Below, piece by piece: positions 63,255-64,000 of a DNA stretch of 64,000 nucleotides; position 1 is the first letter of the stretch; the number at the start of each line of letters is the position of its first letter. This DNA comes from Streptomyces indicus (GTDB taxonomy: Bacteria > Actinomycetota > Actinomycetes > Streptomycetales > Streptomycetaceae), in assembly GCF_900100315.1 (NCBI RefSeq), contig NZ_FNFF01000004.1, positions 372,001 to 436,000 of the forward strand, in the 5' to 3' direction. Both the position numbers and the translations under genes were made by a program. Under the pieces are notes generated by a model. The model worked only from the letters and a program-made list of their open reading frames with translations, had not been told where the DNA came from and made no database searches.

Positions 63255-64000
63255 ATGGAAATCCTTGCATCGATCCCCAGCCCGTCGAAGGGTGAAATCG
63301 ACCTCTTCGGCCTTCCTCTGCGCGGCTACGCCTTCGCCATCATCATCGGTGTCTTCGTCGCCGTATGGATCGGCGGCAAGCGCTGGGTCGCCCGCGGCGG
63401 CAAGCCCGGCACGGTGGCCGACATCGCCGTGTGGGCCGTGCCCTTCGGCCTCATCGGCGGCCGCCTCTACCACGTGATCACCGACAACGACCTCTACTTC
63501 GGTGAGGGTCGCAACTGGGTGGACGCGTTCAAGATCTGGGAAGGCGGCCTCGGTATCTGGGGCGCCATCGCCCTCGGCGGACTCGGCGCCTGGATCGGCT
63601 GCCGCCGCCGCGGCATCCCGCTGCCCGCCTGGGCCGACGCGGTCGCGCCGGGCATCGCCCTCGCGCAGGCCATCGGCCGCTGGGGCAACTGGTTCAACCA
63701 GGAGCTGTACGGACGCGCCACCGACCTGCCGTGGGCCCTCGAGATCACGCGCTCCGACGGCGGCCGCGTGCCGGGCACGTACCACCCGACCTTCCTCTAC
63801 GAGTCGCTGTGGTGCATCGGTGTCGCCCTGCTCGTCATCTGGGCCGACCGGCGCTTCAAGCTCGGGCACGGGCGGGCGTTCGCGCTGTACGTGGCCGGGT
63901 ACTGCGTGGGCCGCGGCTGGATCGAGTACATGCGCGTGGACGACGTCCAGCTGAACGATGTGCTCGGGCTGCGGTTCAACGTGTGGACGTCGATCGTGAT
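63255..64000 (+). CDS. lgt: Phosphatidylglycerol:prolipoprotein diacylglyceryl transferase (3' end outside window)
   Basis: The first 248 codons of Lgt, which attaches diacylglycerol to the lipobox cysteine before LspA cleavage. The start is LASIPSPSKGEIDLFGLPLR; the family signature GRWGNWFNQELYG appears near residue 140, and HPTFLYESLW holds the conserved Glu. About five of seven membrane helices are in view. The frame is open to the window end. Confidence 0.95.
   Translation, partial: MEILASIPSPSKGEIDLFGLPLRGYAFAIIIGVFVAVWIGGKRWVARGGKPGTVADIAVWAVPFGLIGGRLYHVITDNDLYFGEGRNWVDAFKIWEGGLGIWGAIALGGLGAWIGCRRRGIPLPAWADAVAPGIALAQAIGRWGNWFNQELYGRATDLPWALEITRSDGGRVPGTYHPTFLYESLWCIGVALLVIWADRRFKLGHGRAFALYVAGYCVGRGWIEYMRVDDVQLNDVLGLRFNVWTSIV

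Noticed and set aside
1-64000. tRNA, rRNA or known small-RNA genes
   Set aside because: No cloverleaf ending in a CCA-compatible stem, GGTTCGAATCC-type T-loop, or rRNA-like block was found in the gaps.

Overview
The window is high-GC chromosomal DNA (GTG starts, GC-rich third positions) from an actinomycete, almost certainly Streptomyces. The basis is gene order as I remember it from the S. coelicolor core, roughly SCO2085 down to SCO2034: the ftsW-murG-ftsQ-ftsZ division cluster, then ileS, lspA, rluD, dnaE, his, trp and lgt. The species cannot be resolved. This is core chromosome, not a mobile island. I see no tRNA, rRNA, CRISPR array, prophage or intact insertion sequence.

Layout. (1) 1-7.6 kb: cell-wall and division operon (ftsW 3' end, murG, ftsQ, ftsZ, pgeF, ylmE, sepF, ylmG, divIVA), closed by a 17-bp perfect hairpin. 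(2) 7.9-15.4 kb: ileS on the minus strand with a T-box leader, a DksA/TraR zinc-finger protein with a long Lys/Ala tail, lspA, rluD and a GNAT acetyltransferase. (3) 15.5-27.7 kb: cation/proton antiporter, SDR, MscS channel, small alpha/beta hydrolase, membrane Ser/Thr kinase, secreted M43-type metalloprotease, Tat-exported PhoD, a DsbA-like membrane thioredoxin, a membrane protein and a DUF2252 protein. (4) 27.8-41.7 kb: dnaE, a 57-aa basic protein, a NYN-domain protein, about 580 bp of degenerate repeats, an ABC exporter, membrane proteins, a 24-aa bL37-like ribosomal protein, YbaK, a LON-domain protein, a 249-bp MITE-like element and two minus-strand proteins of unknown function. (5) 41.7-47.5 kb: the his operon hisD-hisC-hisB-(55-aa membrane protein)-hisH-priA-ridA-like-hisF, with nearly every junction overlapping. 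(6) 47.6-54.3 kb: ArsR/MFS pair, PET-hydrolase-like cutinase, LAL regulator, and a compact set of 28-aa membrane peptide, ECF sigma factor and Cys-rich membrane protein. (7) 54.3-64 kb: hisI, trpE, Trp-linked membrane proteins, trpC-trpM-trpB-trpA, a second DsbA-like protein and the start of lgt.

How the genes work together. PriA serves both histidine and tryptophan synthesis, which fits the absence of trpF next to split his and trp loci. The first 7.6 kb encode septum assembly (FtsZ, SepF, FtsQ, FtsW), lipid II synthesis (MurG) and polar growth (DivIVA). LspA and Lgt, about 50 kb apart, both act in lipoprotein maturation.

Most noteworthy observations: a translational-type T-box upstream of a type-2 IleRS; a MITE-like element whose ends supply the stop codon of one gene and part of the putative promoter of another; at least ten promoters that imply leaderless mRNAs; seven genes whose 3' ends carry short tandem duplications spanning or touching the stop codon; and the coupled peptide/sigma/Cys-membrane-protein module.
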